DNA of 64,000 nucleotides, taken from contig NZ_CP009505.1 in the NCBI RefSeq assembly GCF_000970045.1, forward strand, positions 124,001 to 188,000. The letters are read 5' to 3'. The notes under the pieces are model-generated. The model did no database searches. It was not told where the DNA came from and saw only the letters and a list, made by a program, of their open reading frames with translations. This DNA comes from Methanosarcina sp. MTP4. Lineage in GTDB: Archaea > Halobacteriota > Methanosarcinia > Methanosarcinales > Methanosarcinaceae. Shown in pieces: positions 46,116 to 54,406 of the stretch (its first letter is position 1; each line of letters begins with the position of its first letter). Made by a program: the position numbers and the translations under genes.

Positions 46116-46300
46116 ATAAATCGGAATAAGACCTGTAAGATCCGAATAAGGTCTTAAAAAAGAGATTTAATGAGATTTGAATAAGGTCTTAAAAAAGAGA
46201 TTTAATGAGATTCGAACAAGGTCTTAAAAGAAACAGATCTACTGAGATCCGAACAAGGTCTTAAAAGACATGAATTCGAATAAGGTCTTAAAAGGCACAG
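46100..46300 (+). repeat. degenerate tandem repeat beginning at the acetyltransferase stop
   Basis: At least six units of the form GA(T)(C/T)CGAATAAGGTCTTAAAA, about 18 to 40 bp apart. The zeroth unit is the end of the gene itself (CTGAACAAGATCTAAA with its stop). The array fills nearly all of the gap to the aminotransferase gene. Confidence 0.7.
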
Positions 46301-46331
46301 AATAAATTTAAACACAAAAAGAAGATCAACC

Positions 46332-47414
46332 ATGATCCCAGTTGCAAAACCGCTGTTAGGTCCGGAAGAAATTGACGCAGTAACCGATGTCCTGAAATCG
46401 GGTATGATTGCCCAGGGCCCGAAGGTTGAAGAATTTGAATCTGCTTTTGCAGAGTACACCGGGTGTGAGTATGCAGTTGCCGTAAACTCGGGCACTGCTG
46501 CCCTCCATGCCTCTCTTTTAGCCCACGGGATAGGAGTGGGGGATGAGGTAATAACAACTTCTTTTAGCTTCATTGCAACCGCAAACAGCATCCTCTACAC
46601 AGGGGCAAAGCCGGTATTTGCGGACATTGAGCCGGATACATATAATATAGACCCGGAAAAAATCCGGGAAAAAATCACTTCGAGAACAAAAGCCATTATG
46701 CCGGTCCACCTTTACGGGCACCCTGCAGGGATGAAAGCCATCATGGAGCTTGCCGAGGACCACAACCTGGCCGTCCTGGAAGACGCCTGCCAGGCGCACG
46801 GAGCCGCTTATTCCGGGAAGAGGGTGGGGGCTTTCGGGACAGGGGCATTCAGTTTCTACCCGACCAAGAACATGACTACCAGTGAAGGCGGGATGCTTAC
46901 CACAAACGACCGGGAAGTTGCGGAAAAGGCAAAGATGGTCCGGGCCCACGGTTCACACACCCGCTACCTGCATGAATGCCTGGGCTTCAACCTGCGGATG
47001 ACCGACATTGCAGCCGCAATCGGGCTTGTGCAGCTAGGAAAACTCAACGGGTTCATCACCTGCAGGCAGAAAAACGCAGAACTGCTCTCAGCCGGGCTCA
47101 AGGGAGTTCCCGGCGTTTCAATCCCTGGGATAAAAGCCGGCTGCACCCACGCTTTCCACCAGTACACCGTCAGGGCTGAAAAGCGAGACGAGCTTGCTGC
47201 ATTCCTGAGAGAGAAAGAAATCGGGACTGGTATCCACTACCCGATGCCCATTCACAAGCAGCCTCTCTACCTGGAACTCGGATACGAAGACCTCCTGCCT
47301 GTTTCCGAAAAGGCAGCAGAAGAAGTCCTTTCCCTGCCGGTTCACCCTGGGGTATCGGAAATGGATACGCAGAAAATAATTGAAGCAATCAGGGAATTTT
47401 ACTCTAACAACTGA
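46332..47414 (+). CDS. DegT/DnrJ/EryC1/StrS aminotransferase (WbpE-like)
   Basis: 360 aa. PLP enzyme that transfers an amino group to a keto-sugar nucleotide. Visible are [23 protein letters not shown], the Lys of the Schiff base in [15 protein letters not shown], and the C-terminal [14 protein letters not shown]. With the oxidoreductase gene 70 bp downstream and the acetyltransferase upstream it matches the WbpB/WbpE/WbpD trio, which builds a 3-acetamido group on UDP-GlcNAcA. Confidence 0.93.
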   Translation: MIPVAKPLLGPEEIDAVTDVLKSGMIAQGPKVEEFESAFAEYTGCEYAVAVNSGTAALHASLLAHGIGVGDEVITTSFSFIATANSILYTGAKPVFADIEPDTYNIDPEKIREKITSRTKAIMPVHLYGHPAGMKAIMELAEDHNLAVLEDACQAHGAAYSGKRVGAFGTGAFSFYPTKNMTTSEGGMLTTNDREVAEKAKMVRAHGSHTRYLHECLGFNLRMTDIAAAIGLVQLGKLNGFITCRQKNAELLSAGLKGVPGVSIPGIKAGCTHAFHQYTVRAEKRDELAAFLREKEIGTGIHYPMPIHKQPLYLELGYEDLLPVSEKAAEEVLSLPVHPGVSEMDTQKIIEAIREFYSNN

Positions 47415-47484
47415 ATCAGGACCGAACTTTTGATTCAAACCCTGTTTTCCAGAACCCAGCTTAAAATAAGAGGAAGTGAGACAT

Positions 47485-48417
47485 TTGATCAGAGTAGGAG
47501 TAATAGGCACTGGAGCCATGGGCCAGAACCACGTCAGGATCTACAGTGAAATGGAAGGTGTAGAACTTGCCGGGATCTCGGACGTTGACTTTGAACGGGT
47601 GGACGCCATGGCTGCCCAGTTTGACACGAAACCCTTTACGGATTACAAAGAAATGTTTGCCGAAGGTCTTGATGCGGTCAGTGTCGTTGTCCCGACCAAG
47701 CTGCATAAGCAGGTCGTCCTTGACGCCCTGGAAGCGGGGCTTCACGTCCTTGTGGAAAAACCTATCGCAGACAGTATCGAAAATGCAGACCTGATGATCG
47801 AGGCTGCAGAGAAGGCGGGAAAGATCCTGATGGTTGGCCATATCGAGAGGTTCAACCCTGCGGTTATCAAACTTAAGGAGATCATGGAGTCCGGGGTCCT
47901 GGGCAAGGTTGTTTCCATCTCCACCCGGAGGGTCGGCCCCTATAACCCCAGGATCCGTGACGTTGGCGTGATCCTGGACATCGGGGTCCACGATATTGAC
48001 ATTATTTCGTACCTCTACGGCAAGAGAGTAAACCACGTCTACGCCGTGGCAGGTGCTGACATCCATTCTTTTGAAGACCATGCCTCAATCATCCTCCGCC
48101 TGGACCACGAGTTCGCAGGGGTCGTGGAAACAAACTGGCTAACCCCTCACAAAGTAAGGCGGCTCACAGCCATAGGCGTTAACGGCGTCGCTTACCTGGA
48201 CTACATCGACCAGACCGTAGAAATCCACGACAACGGCTGGATCCGGCAGGCTAAAGTGGTGGAAAGCGAACCTCTTAAAAACGAACTGGAACACTTCATA
48301 GAATGCGCTTCCACGGGCAAAGCCCCAAAAACCTGTGGTGAAGACGGCAAACACGCTCTGGAAGTTGCCATGGCAGCCATCCGCTCATATGAAGAAGAAA
48401 AACTGATCAAGATTTGA
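47485..48417 (+). CDS. Gfo/Idh/MocA family oxidoreductase (WbpB-like)
   Basis: 310 aa from the TTG at 47485; GGAAGTGA (47472-47479) is the ribosome site, which rules out the GTG at 47476 that lies inside it. Rossmann motif VGVIGTGAMGQNHV, then VEKPIADS and the GGxxxDxGxHDID-like ILDIGVHDIDII. NAD-dependent oxidation at C3 of UDP-GlcNAcA is the predicted step before transamination. Its last 17 bases, including the stop, are exactly duplicated just downstream. Confidence 0.9.
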   Translation: MIRVGVIGTGAMGQNHVRIYSEMEGVELAGISDVDFERVDAMAAQFDTKPFTDYKEMFAEGLDAVSVVVPTKLHKQVVLDALEAGLHVLVEKPIADSIENADLMIEAAEKAGKILMVGHIERFNPAVIKLKEIMESGVLGKVVSISTRRVGPYNPRIRDVGVILDIGVHDIDIISYLYGKRVNHVYAVAGADIHSFEDHASIILRLDHEFAGVVETNWLTPHKVRRLTAIGVNGVAYLDYIDQTVEIHDNGWIRQAKVVESEPLKNELEHFIECASTGKAPKTCGEDGKHALEVAMAAIRSYEEEKLIKI

Positions 48418-48553
48418 TAACTGATCAAGATTTGAAGGTCCGAAACGCTGATCTCGTTAAATCAGAAATATTTACTTCACTGAATCTGAAACGCTTACCG
48501 GATTAAGTCTGAAACACTTACTTCATTATATCCGAAATGCTGTCCTTATTGAA
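48401..48553 (+). repeat. 17-bp stop-codon duplication followed by five 23-bp repeats filling the intergenic gap
   Basis: AACTGATCAAGATTTGA occurs at 48401-48417 (end of the gene, with TGA) and again at 48419-48435. From 48439 to 48553 five degenerate 23-bp units follow without gaps, each starting TC(C/A/T)GAAA and ending in an A-rich triplet. The last unit ends at the GTG that begins the next open frame. Confidence 0.85.
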
Positions 48554-48562
48554 GTGGTACTC

Positions 48563-49993
48563 ATGAGCAAACTTAAAACTCTCCTCGAAGCCCGCGGTCC
48601 GATAAAAAAGGTCGGAGTCCTCGGCATGGGCTACGTCGGCATCCCTGCAGCCGTCCTTTTCGCAGATGCCTCCTGTTTTGATAGAGTCCTGGGGTTCCAG
48701 AGAAACTCGAAGTCCTCAGGCTACAAAATCGATATGCTCAACCGGGGAGAAAGCCCGTTAAAAGGCGAAGAGCCAGGCCTGGAAGAGCTGATCGGCAAAG
48801 TAACAGGTGCCGGGAAGTTCGAGTGCACTCCCGATTTTTCGAGGATCTCCGAACTGGACGCTGTTACCCTTTCAATCCAGACCCCCTTTGCCAACCCGAA
48901 AGACCTGACTCCTGATTTCAGTGCCCTTATAGAAGGCATCAGAAACGTCGGGAAATACCTGAAACCCGGAATGCTGGTGGTCCTGGAGTCCACCATTACC
49001 CCAGGCACAACCGAAGGTATGGCAAAGCAGATCCTTGAAGAGGAATCCGGGTTAAAAGCGGGGGAAGACTTTGCCCTTGCCCATGCTCCCGAAAGGGTCA
49101 TGGTGGGGAGGCTCCTTAAAAATATCAGGGAACATGACCGGATTGTGGGAGGGATTGATGAGGCCAGCACGAAGCGGGCAGTTGAGCTCTACACCCCGGT
49201 GCTCACAGTCGGAAAAGTAATCCCTATGTCTGCCACTGCTGCCGAAGTTACCAAGACCGCAGAAAACACTTTCCGGGACCTGCAGATTGCAGCCATCAAC
49301 CAGCTCGCCCTCTACTGTGAAGCCATGGGCATAAACGTCTACGACGTCAGGACCGGCGTGGACAGCCTGAAAGGTGAGGGAATTACGCGAGCCATCCTCT
49401 GGCCCGGGGCCGGGGTTGGGGGGCACTGCCTTACCAAGGATACCTACCACCTGGAAAGAGGCGTAAAGATCGGGGAAGGGCAGCTGGACTATCCGGAAGG
49501 TGCGGATTCCATCTACGTGCTTGCCCGGAAGGTCAACGACTTCATGCCTGTTCACATGTACAACCTGACCGTTGCAGCCCTTGAGCGGATTGGGAAAACG
49601 GTAGAGGGGGCAAAGATTGCCATGCTCGGCTGGGCTTTCATAAACGACTCCGACGATGCCAGAAACGCCCCCTCCGAACCCTACAGGGACCTTTGCCTGC
49701 AGGCAGGGGCAGAAGTGAGGGTACACGATCCCTACGTCGTAAATTACCCGGACGTTGAGATCTCGGCTGACCTGGAAAAGGTTGTCAGGGGTGCGGATGC
49801 TGTGGTTGTTTTTACGGGGCACAGTGCGTACTTTAATGTGAAGGCCGATTGGCTCAAAGAGCTTAGCGGGAAGGAAAACCCTGTCATTGTGGATGGAAGG
49901 AACGTTGTTAAGCCGGCCGAGTTTATTGAAAAGGGTTTTGTGTACAAGGGAATCGGAAGGGGAGATAAAAACGGGCACGAGCTAAAGGGATGA
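48563..49993 (+). CDS. wecC: UDP-N-acetylhexosamine 6-dehydrogenase (WecC/WbpA-like)
   Basis: 476 aa from the ATG at 48563; GAAGTGGT (48551-48558) is the likely ribosome site. Two-step oxidation of a UDP-HexNAc C6 to the uronic acid. Seen: GVLGMGYVGIPAAVLF, ESTITPGTTEGMA, the AEVTKTAENTFRDLQIA helix, the catalytic Cys in GAGVGGHCLTKD, and the C-terminal NDSDDARNAPS. It could be UDP-ManNAc dehydrogenase (WecC) or UDP-GlcNAc dehydrogenase (WbpA); the neighbouring WbpB/E/D-like genes favour the latter. A decayed relative of its 3' end lies at 62395-62643. Confidence 0.9.
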   Translation: MSKLKTLLEARGPIKKVGVLGMGYVGIPAAVLFADASCFDRVLGFQRNSKSSGYKIDMLNRGESPLKGEEPGLEELIGKVTGAGKFECTPDFSRISELDAVTLSIQTPFANPKDLTPDFSALIEGIRNVGKYLKPGMLVVLESTITPGTTEGMAKQILEEESGLKAGEDFALAHAPERVMVGRLLKNIREHDRIVGGIDEASTKRAVELYTPVLTVGKVIPMSATAAEVTKTAENTFRDLQIAAINQLALYCEAMGINVYDVRTGVDSLKGEGITRAILWPGAGVGGHCLTKDTYHLERGVKIGEGQLDYPEGADSIYVLARKVNDFMPVHMYNLTVAALERIGKTVEGAKIAMLGWAFINDSDDARNAPSEPYRDLCLQAGAEVRVHDPYVVNYPDVEISADLEKVVRGADAVVVFTGHSAYFNVKADWLKELSGKENPVIVDGRNVVKPAEFIEKGFVYKGIGRGDKNGHELKG

Positions 49994-50135
49994 ATGTGGG
50001 ATTAAGGGGGTAATAAGAAATTTAAGGGGAAATTGATGGAAGAGAAACCTGTGTCTCCTCTTTTTGATTTTTCGAAGGTATTAAGGGCTAAGGCCCTGCA
50101 TCCCTTTTTTTATTTTTAACCGGCTGAGTTGCATT

Positions 50136-50260
50136 AGCCGAGTTCTGCTTCTGAAACATGGGGTCTATTTTGCGTATTCAAGCGGACTGAAAAACAGAGC
50201 AGCGTTTATTCCCGTATGTCGTGGTTATTTTTCCGTTTGCTTGCAAACGGCCTGCTCAAA
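50136..50260 (+). repeat. composite repeat: decayed M0 (copy b) joined to module M1
   Basis: 50136-50188 is a decayed M0 (GCCGAGTTCTGCTTCTG... then TCAAGCGGACT). It runs straight into M1 (50186-50260), which contains CAGAGCAGCGTTTA and the hairpin CCGTTTGC-tt-GCAAACGG. M1 recurs at 52095-52175 and 55030-55105. The open frames at 50216-50686 and 50545-51036 that cross this region are not treated as genes. Confidence 0.75.
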
Positions 50261-50356
50261 AAAGTTGAAAGGAAGACAATGAAAGAAATGAAACTCAAAC
50301 AAACTGAAAAAAGGATAAAATTCACAAAAAACACCTCTAAAATTGCTTTTAAATTT

Positions 50357-50855
50357 ATATTTCAGCAGCCTTCTATTAATTTTCATGGAAAAGCCGGCTG
50401 CCTTTGGCACCCGGTGAGAGTTCCGGGAAGTGAAAAGCAGTCCGAAAAACGGATTTTCCGGAAAGAATCACTTCGCTCTTATCCAGCCGATTATAATCTG
50501 GAAACCCGGGCAAGCACATACTTTCAAAACCCGTTTTTTATTTTTTGCAGGTCTGCGGACAGCTCCCTAAACTCCCCCGGAGCAACCGGAATCAAAAAAC
50601 GAAAACAAAAACTACCTTTGAATTTTTATTGCAGCAGCCTTCTATTAATTTTCAGGGAAAGGCCGGCTGCCTTTGGCACCCTGTGAGATCCCCGGGACCT
50701 GAAAAGCAGTCCGAAAAACGGATTCTCCGGAAAGAATCACTTCGCTCTTATCCAGCCGATTATAATCTGGAAACCCGGGCAAGCACATACTTTCAAAACC
50801 CGTTTTTTATTTTTTGCAGGTCTGCGGACAGCTCCCTAAACTCCCCAGAGCAACC
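50357..50855 (+). repeat. tandem duplication of modules M2-M3, period 269 bp
   Basis: Two copies of M2 plus M3, with identical spacing (for example CTTCGCTCTTATCCAGCCG at 50471 and 50740). M2 contains the hairpins GCCGGCTGCC(T)(T/C)(T/C)GGC and CCCGGTGAGAG..CCGGG; M3 contains TTTTTATTTTTTGCAGGTCTG and GACAGCTCCCTAAACTCCCC. About 95% identity by eye over the last 150 bp, so the duplication is fairly recent. Confidence 0.88.
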
Positions 50856-50943
50856 TTATTCAAACCGCACACGTCCTTCCCCCCGCATGAATCTTATTTT
50901 ACAAATCGAAACCCTGGCAGCTGTGTACCCGGATATACGAAAC

Positions 50944-51033
50944 GTCTTCAGACATCTCCGGAAGTCTTCGGGAGTCTTCGGGAGCCTTCGGGAGCCTTCG
51001 GACGTCTTCGAGAGTTTCCGGAGGTCTTCAGGC
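50944..51033. repeat. 10-bp tandem repeat, nine copies
   Basis: Units of the form GTCTTCGGGA, nine in register with variants (GCCTTCGGGA, GTTTCCGGAG). It ends 12 bp before the stop codon of the small membrane protein on the opposite strand. Confidence 0.8.
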
Positions 51034-51044
51034 TAGGCTTTAAA

Positions 51045-51356
51045 TCAGGCAAGAATTGCCAGCACCTTAAAAACAACGATTCCGAAAAAAGAAACCAACA
51101 ATGGCAAGATAGCTGTATTGAGCGAGCCGTTCAGGTCCCGGGACCACTGGCTTGATGCCGAGAGCACTTCCTTTAAGGAGAGCAGGAGGATCAGGCCGAC
51201 GGTTATTATCGCCCCGTATTCCGGGTAGTAGATCCCCGTGGATATCGAACAGGCACTTACGCCTGAAACTGCAGTATTAAGTATCAAATTCCCGGAAGCC
51301 GTTATGGAACCCGCAAGCAACTTCATCCCCCCGATTAGAGAGATGAATTGGTACAT
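51045..51356 (-). CDS. small membrane protein, unknown
   Basis: 103 aa with three hydrophobic stretches (about 5-22, 30-62 with a break, and 83-102). It begins MYQFISLIGGMKLLAGSI and ends FKVLAILA. No family recognised. Base composition of the frame (Ile/Leu/Val/Ser-rich with normal turns) looks like a real membrane protein. It lies alone between repeat modules. Confidence 0.6.
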   Translation of the reverse strand: MYQFISLIGGMKLLAGSITASGNLILNTAVSGVSACSISTGIYYPEYGAIITVGLILLLSLKEVLSASSQWSRDLNGSLNTAILPLLVSFFGIVVFKVLAILA

Positions 51357-51776
51357 ATAAAAAACTTTTTAATCATGTTAAAAAATACGAAAAGAGATAT
51401 TAAACCGAAGAGAATACAATTAAAGAATAAAAAATATGAAAAAAAGATTGAAACCTCCATAATCCCTTAAAAATCATAAAAAAGCCCTGAAACAGCCCAT
51501 ATTGAAAGCAAATTTCCAGGAAAAATTCATAATGATTTCAATCATAAACAGTTTTTAAAAAATAAGTTACGGATAGAATTAAAAAACTCGAACAGAGTAA
51601 AGATGAAATCAAAAACACGCTGAAAAACGCCTTTGAAATTGTTTTTTAACTTCTATTTCAGCAATCATCCCCAAATTTCCAGGGAAAAACCGGCTGGAAG
51701 CTAAGCACACTTCCCTGAACAACCGTGCCCCCTCCTCCCGGCCTCTGCCCGGCAAACCGCAATCCCCCCACGGAGC
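51357..51776. other. AT-rich spacer with a partial M2 module
   Basis: 51357-51640 is AT-rich with no gene. 51645-51700 is a partial M2 (TTCAGCAATCATCC...GGGAAAAACCGGCTGGAAG) followed by CTTCCCTGAACAACCGTGCC, the usual M3 tail that also precedes the other zinc-finger genes. Confidence 0.5.
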
Positions 51777-51932
51777 TTACTGTTCAACCGGTAAAGGGTC
51801 TTTCCGAATTTCCGAAGCTTCCTGAGCCTTTGCCAGGCACTCAAGCGTGCAGTAAACCGCTTTTTCTTCCACGTTTTCCAAAACAAAGAACTCTCTGCCG
51901 CAAATGGGGCAAATTTTCCTTACATGTTCCAT
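51777..51932 (-). CDS. 51-aa treble-clef-like zinc-finger protein, paralogue A
   Basis: The minus-strand frame codes MEHVRKICPICGREFFVLEN continuing through KAVYCTLECLAKAQE. The four Cys (C8, C11, C28, C32: C-P-x-C-G ... Y-C-x3-C) form a small zinc finger like those of MYM or TRASH type. A GGGTGATG ribosome site lies six bases upstream of the ATG. Two paralogues at 57124 and 58564 have exactly the same length and keep the Cys while varying at third positions and in the tail (here IRKDPLPVEQ). Conservation among three copies shows this is a real gene. Function unknown; DNA, RNA or protein binding is possible. Confidence 0.85.
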   Translation of the reverse strand: MEHVRKICPICGREFFVLENVEEKAVYCTLECLAKAQEASEIRKDPLPVEQ

Positions 51933-52009
51933 GTACACATCACCCGGAAGTAGACTTTAAAGAATAACAAACTGTAGTTATTCATTACTTCACAATGTAT
52001 AAAAGAATT

Positions 52010-52380
52010 TTTCATGACTTACTTTTTATTTTTTCCCTGTCGGCGGGCACCTTCGAGAACTTAAACAGAACAACCATGGTCGAATTGTCCTCAAGCAGGC
52101 TGAAAAAAGAGCAGCGTTTAATGCCGTATCCTGTGGCTATTTTCCCGTTTGCTTGCAAACGGCCTGCCCGAAAAAAAAAGCAAAAAAGAAAAGGGGAATC
52201 AGCCATAAAAGAGCAAAAAAGGTAAATTCACTAAAAAAACCTTGAATCTGCTTTGAAATTTATACTCCATCAATCTTTTAACAATTTTCAAGGAAAAGCC
52301 GGCTGCCTCCGGCACCCGGTGAGAGCCCCGGGAAGTGAAAAGCCACCCAAAATACGGTTTTTCCGGAAAGAAAACATTAG
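52010..52380 (+). repeat. composite repeat M3-M1-M2
   Basis: M3 (52010-52075: TTTATTTTTTCCCTGTCGGCGGGCACC), M1 (52095-52175, with the CCGTTTGC-tt-GCAAACGG hairpin), and M2 (52250-52375, with GCCGGCTGCCTCCGGC and CCCGGTGAGAGCCCCGGG). It separates zinc-finger gene A from the first HepT/MntA pair. Nothing else is seen in 51933-52450 except a TATA box TTTATATA at 52419-52426 for the MntA-like gene. Confidence 0.8.
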
Positions 52381-52450
52381 TTAGATGTTGTCAAGGGTTT
52401 AAAGGAGAAAGCCATCAATTTATATACGAAAGGTCATAAATCAAAATATC

Positions 52451-52762
52451 ATGAAACTGCAGGGGAGCCAGCATGAGGTTGACATATATATAAAAAAACT
52501 GCAGGAAATGCTTCCGGAACTGAAGAAGAAGTACCCCATCAAGTATATGGGGGTTTTTGGTTCCTACATCAGGGGAGAGCAGAGTGCCTCAAGCGACCTG
52601 GACATTCTGGTGGAATTCAACGGGTCCATCACACTTTTAGGGTATGCCAGACTTGGGAATGAGCTGTCGGATAAACTTGGGGTCAAGGTAGACCTTGTAT
52701 CAAAAACTGCCCTGAAACCCAGAATCGGCAAACACGTCCTTTTAGAGGTAGTCGAAGTATGA
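52451..52762 (+). CDS. MntA-like minimal nucleotidyltransferase (antitoxin of HepT/MntA)
   Basis: 103 aa. Pol beta-type minimal nucleotidyltransferase with GSYIRGE (37-43) and the metal-binding DLD (49-51) in SSDLDILVEF. It overlaps the HEPN gene by four bases (ATGA at 52759). In characterised pairs MntA adds AMP to a Tyr of the HepT RX4HXY motif and silences it. The TATA-like TTTATATA 25 bp upstream leaves almost no leader, so the mRNA is probably leaderless. Confidence 0.9.
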   Translation: MKLQGSQHEVDIYIKKLQEMLPELKKKYPIKYMGVFGSYIRGEQSASSDLDILVEFNGSITLLGYARLGNELSDKLGVKVDLVSKTALKPRIGKHVLLEVVEV

Positions 52763-53103
52763 GCGACCGGGAAGCAGGAGATTACATAGAAGACATACTC
52801 AATGCCATGCTGGATATTGAAGAATTCACAGCCGAATATTCCTATGACCGGTTTATCAACGATAGAAAAACACAATATGCCGTTATCAGGGCAATAGAGA
52901 TCATAGGGGAAGCGTCTAAAAACGTACCTGCAAAGATCAGGGAAAAATACCGACACATCCCGTGGAGAGACATGGCCACCATGCGAGACCGGCTAATCCA
53001 TGGTTATTTTGGCGTGGACCCTATAATTGTATGGGACACCATAAAACAGGACATCCCACCCCTTATCCCTATGTTCAGATCTATCCTTGCCGAAATGGAG
53101 TAA
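52759..53103 (+). CDS. HepT-like HEPN ribonuclease (toxin, DUF86)
   Basis: 114 aa, all-helical HEPN domain. The toxin motif R-x4-H-x-Y is intact: R76-D-R-L-I-H81-G-Y83 in MRDRLIHGYF. The preceding HIPWRDMA is typical of DUF86. It overlaps the MntA-like gene by four bases, so the pair is co-translated. Intact motifs on both sides suggest a working toxin-antitoxin module. Confidence 0.9.
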   Translation: MSDREAGDYIEDILNAMLDIEEFTAEYSYDRFINDRKTQYAVIRAIEIIGEASKNVPAKIREKYRHIPWRDMATMRDRLIHGYFGVDPIIVWDTIKQDIPPLIPMFRSILAEME

Positions 53104-53104
53104 A

Positions 53105-53770
53105 AACTAACTTTGATTTTTATACTGCAACCACCATCTGCTAATTTTCAGGGAAAAGCCGGCTGCCTCCGGCACCCGGTGAGATCCCAGGGAAGTGAAA
53201 AGCAATCAGAAAAAAAGGTGTTCCGGAAGAGCATATTAACTTTTGTCCAGGCATTACAGCCTTTTCAGTCCATCCAGTCCATTCAGTCCATCCAGCTAAA
53301 CTACGATTCGAAAAAAACAAGGACCGGGACTCTGTAGATTTCTTAAGAACTATTTGATAGCCTTATGAGAGAACATAAATATTAATAGATATCAATTAGT
53401 TATTAATCAATAACTTTTTGTTACGCAAATGTACCTGAAAAGCAAAATTTCAAAGCCTACTGCAATCTACCGGAGGCAAAGAAATGGCAGAAGCGTTAAA
53501 TTCCGGGAAGGCAAAACCATCCCCGACTCTTAATACTATTCTCATGGTAGAAGACACCCTGAAAAACAGCCCGGACAGTGTTGTAACAGTTGCAGATCTC
53601 AAGAAAATGCTGCCAAGACAGGTTAACCACAATACTCTGATTGTCATTCTGGATTATCTGGAACAAAGTAATAAAATTGCTGTTGGGATAAAGGGAATAA
53701 CCTGGATTCACAGCAGGAATGAAAACTTGAGAAAGGCAGTGGTCCAGGGGCTCGAACTATGAAATATAGC
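53105..53770 (+). repeat. segmental duplication copy 1: M2 plus winged-helix/toxin module
   Basis: From the M2 module (53105-53215) through CAGTCCATC short repeats (53265-53293), an AT-rich promoter with TAATAGATATCAATTAGTTA, and the complete antitoxin-like gene up to the fourth toxin codon, this segment is almost identical to 57455-58116. The offset between copies is about 4348 bp. Confidence 0.88.
53484..53762 (+). CDS. putative winged-helix antitoxin, copy 1
   Basis: 92 aa. The central part, VTVADLKKMLPRQVNHNTLIVILDYLEQSNKIAVG, reads like a winged helix-turn-helix, and the C-terminal KGITWIHSRNENLRKAVVQG completes the wing. GGAGG lies 9 bases before the ATG. Its stop overlaps the start codon of a RelE-like toxin gene (ATGA), which is deleted here. 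A second copy at 57832 differs at only two residues. It is an orphan antitoxin in this copy. Confidence 0.8.
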   Translation: MAEALNSGKAKPSPTLNTILMVEDTLKNSPDSVVTVADLKKMLPRQVNHNTLIVILDYLEQSNKIAVGIKGITWIHSRNENLRKAVVQGLEL

Positions 53771-53815
53771 TGATTCCTGCGAAATACAAGACCGAAAACT
53801 GAATAAAGCTAGAAG
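53759..53815 (+). pseudogene. remnant of RelE-like toxin gene, internal deletion
   Basis: The first three codons (ATGAAATAT) match the toxin start at 58107, then AGCTGATTCCTGC jumps to sequence that matches 58275 onward (LIPAEYKT region). About 158 bp are missing, and the frame stops after four codons. The homology fades after about 53815. Confidence 0.85.
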
Positions 53816-53919
53816 TTTTCACAAGCCTGAACTATTTATCACTCCGGAACCATATATTGTAGGACCTGCTATTGCAAGGCCTGCATAAGATATAAACAGA
53901 GGTAAGCATAAAGTCCTTA

Positions 53920-54390
53920 ATGATGGGTAATATGCAGTCTGCTGATGTGAAGTCCGTTACTCCAGACCCGAAGCTTGAAAGGCTTGAAAGGGAGCTCAGG
54001 GATTTTTTCTCCGGAGTTGAGGATGTTACGGTAGCCTATCTTTTTGGCTCAACAGTCCGTGGAGAAGCTAACAGCTTAAGCGATATAGATATAGCTGTGC
54101 TTTTTAAGGAGAGCCTTTCACAGGAGGAAGCCTTTGACCTTCAACTTGAATTGATCGGCGAACTTACAGAACTTCTTAATACGAATAACGTAGACCTCGT
54201 GTTACTCAATGATTCACCCCTCCTTTTGACCTATAATGTTATACGTGACGGAATTATTTTGAAATCCGACGAACTTGAAAGAGTCAGGTTCGAAACAAAA
54301 ATAATGTCCAGGTACCTTGACGAGCGGTATCACATTGAAAGGCATGCAAAAGAGAGCCTGAAAAGAATAGCGGAGAACGGGTTTCGATGA
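53920..54390 (+). CDS. MntA-like nucleotidyltransferase, second type
   Basis: 156 aa. GSTVRGE (43-49) and DID (55-57) are the nucleotidyltransferase residues. It is longer than the 52451 protein and of a different subgroup, with a C-terminal helical tail SRYLDERYHIERHAKESLKR. The start is at one of two Met codons (MMGNM at 53920 or 53932). Its stop overlaps the ATG of a HEPN gene that has been interrupted by an M0 element; a complete HEPN gene follows at 54555. Confidence 0.88.
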   Translation: MMGNMQSADVKSVTPDPKLERLERELRDFFSGVEDVTVAYLFGSTVRGEANSLSDIDIAVLFKESLSQEEAFDLQLELIGELTELLNTNNVDLVLLNDSPLLLTYNVIRDGIILKSDELERVRFETKIMSRYLDERYHIERHAKESLKRIAENGFR

Positions 54391-54406
54391 GAGAAGAAAT
54401 AAACTA
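54387..54406 (+). pseudogene. first six codons of a HEPN gene cut off by an M0 element
   Basis: ATGAGAGAAGAAATAAACTA codes MREEIN, the same start as the HEPN gene at 54555 (ATGAGAGAAGAGATAAACTT). The M0 element begins at the next base. The 25 bases upstream are also similar in both places (AATAGCGGAGAACGGGTTTCG and GATAGCAAAGAGCGGATTTAG), so about 45 bp are duplicated across M0. Confidence 0.85.

Noticed and set aside
50216-51036. Two overlapping open frames (156 and 163 codons) that share an identical internal peptide
   Set aside because: The shared peptide is produced by the 269-bp tandem duplication of repeat modules M2-M3. Other copies of the same modules have frameshifts in this frame, so it is not under protein selection.
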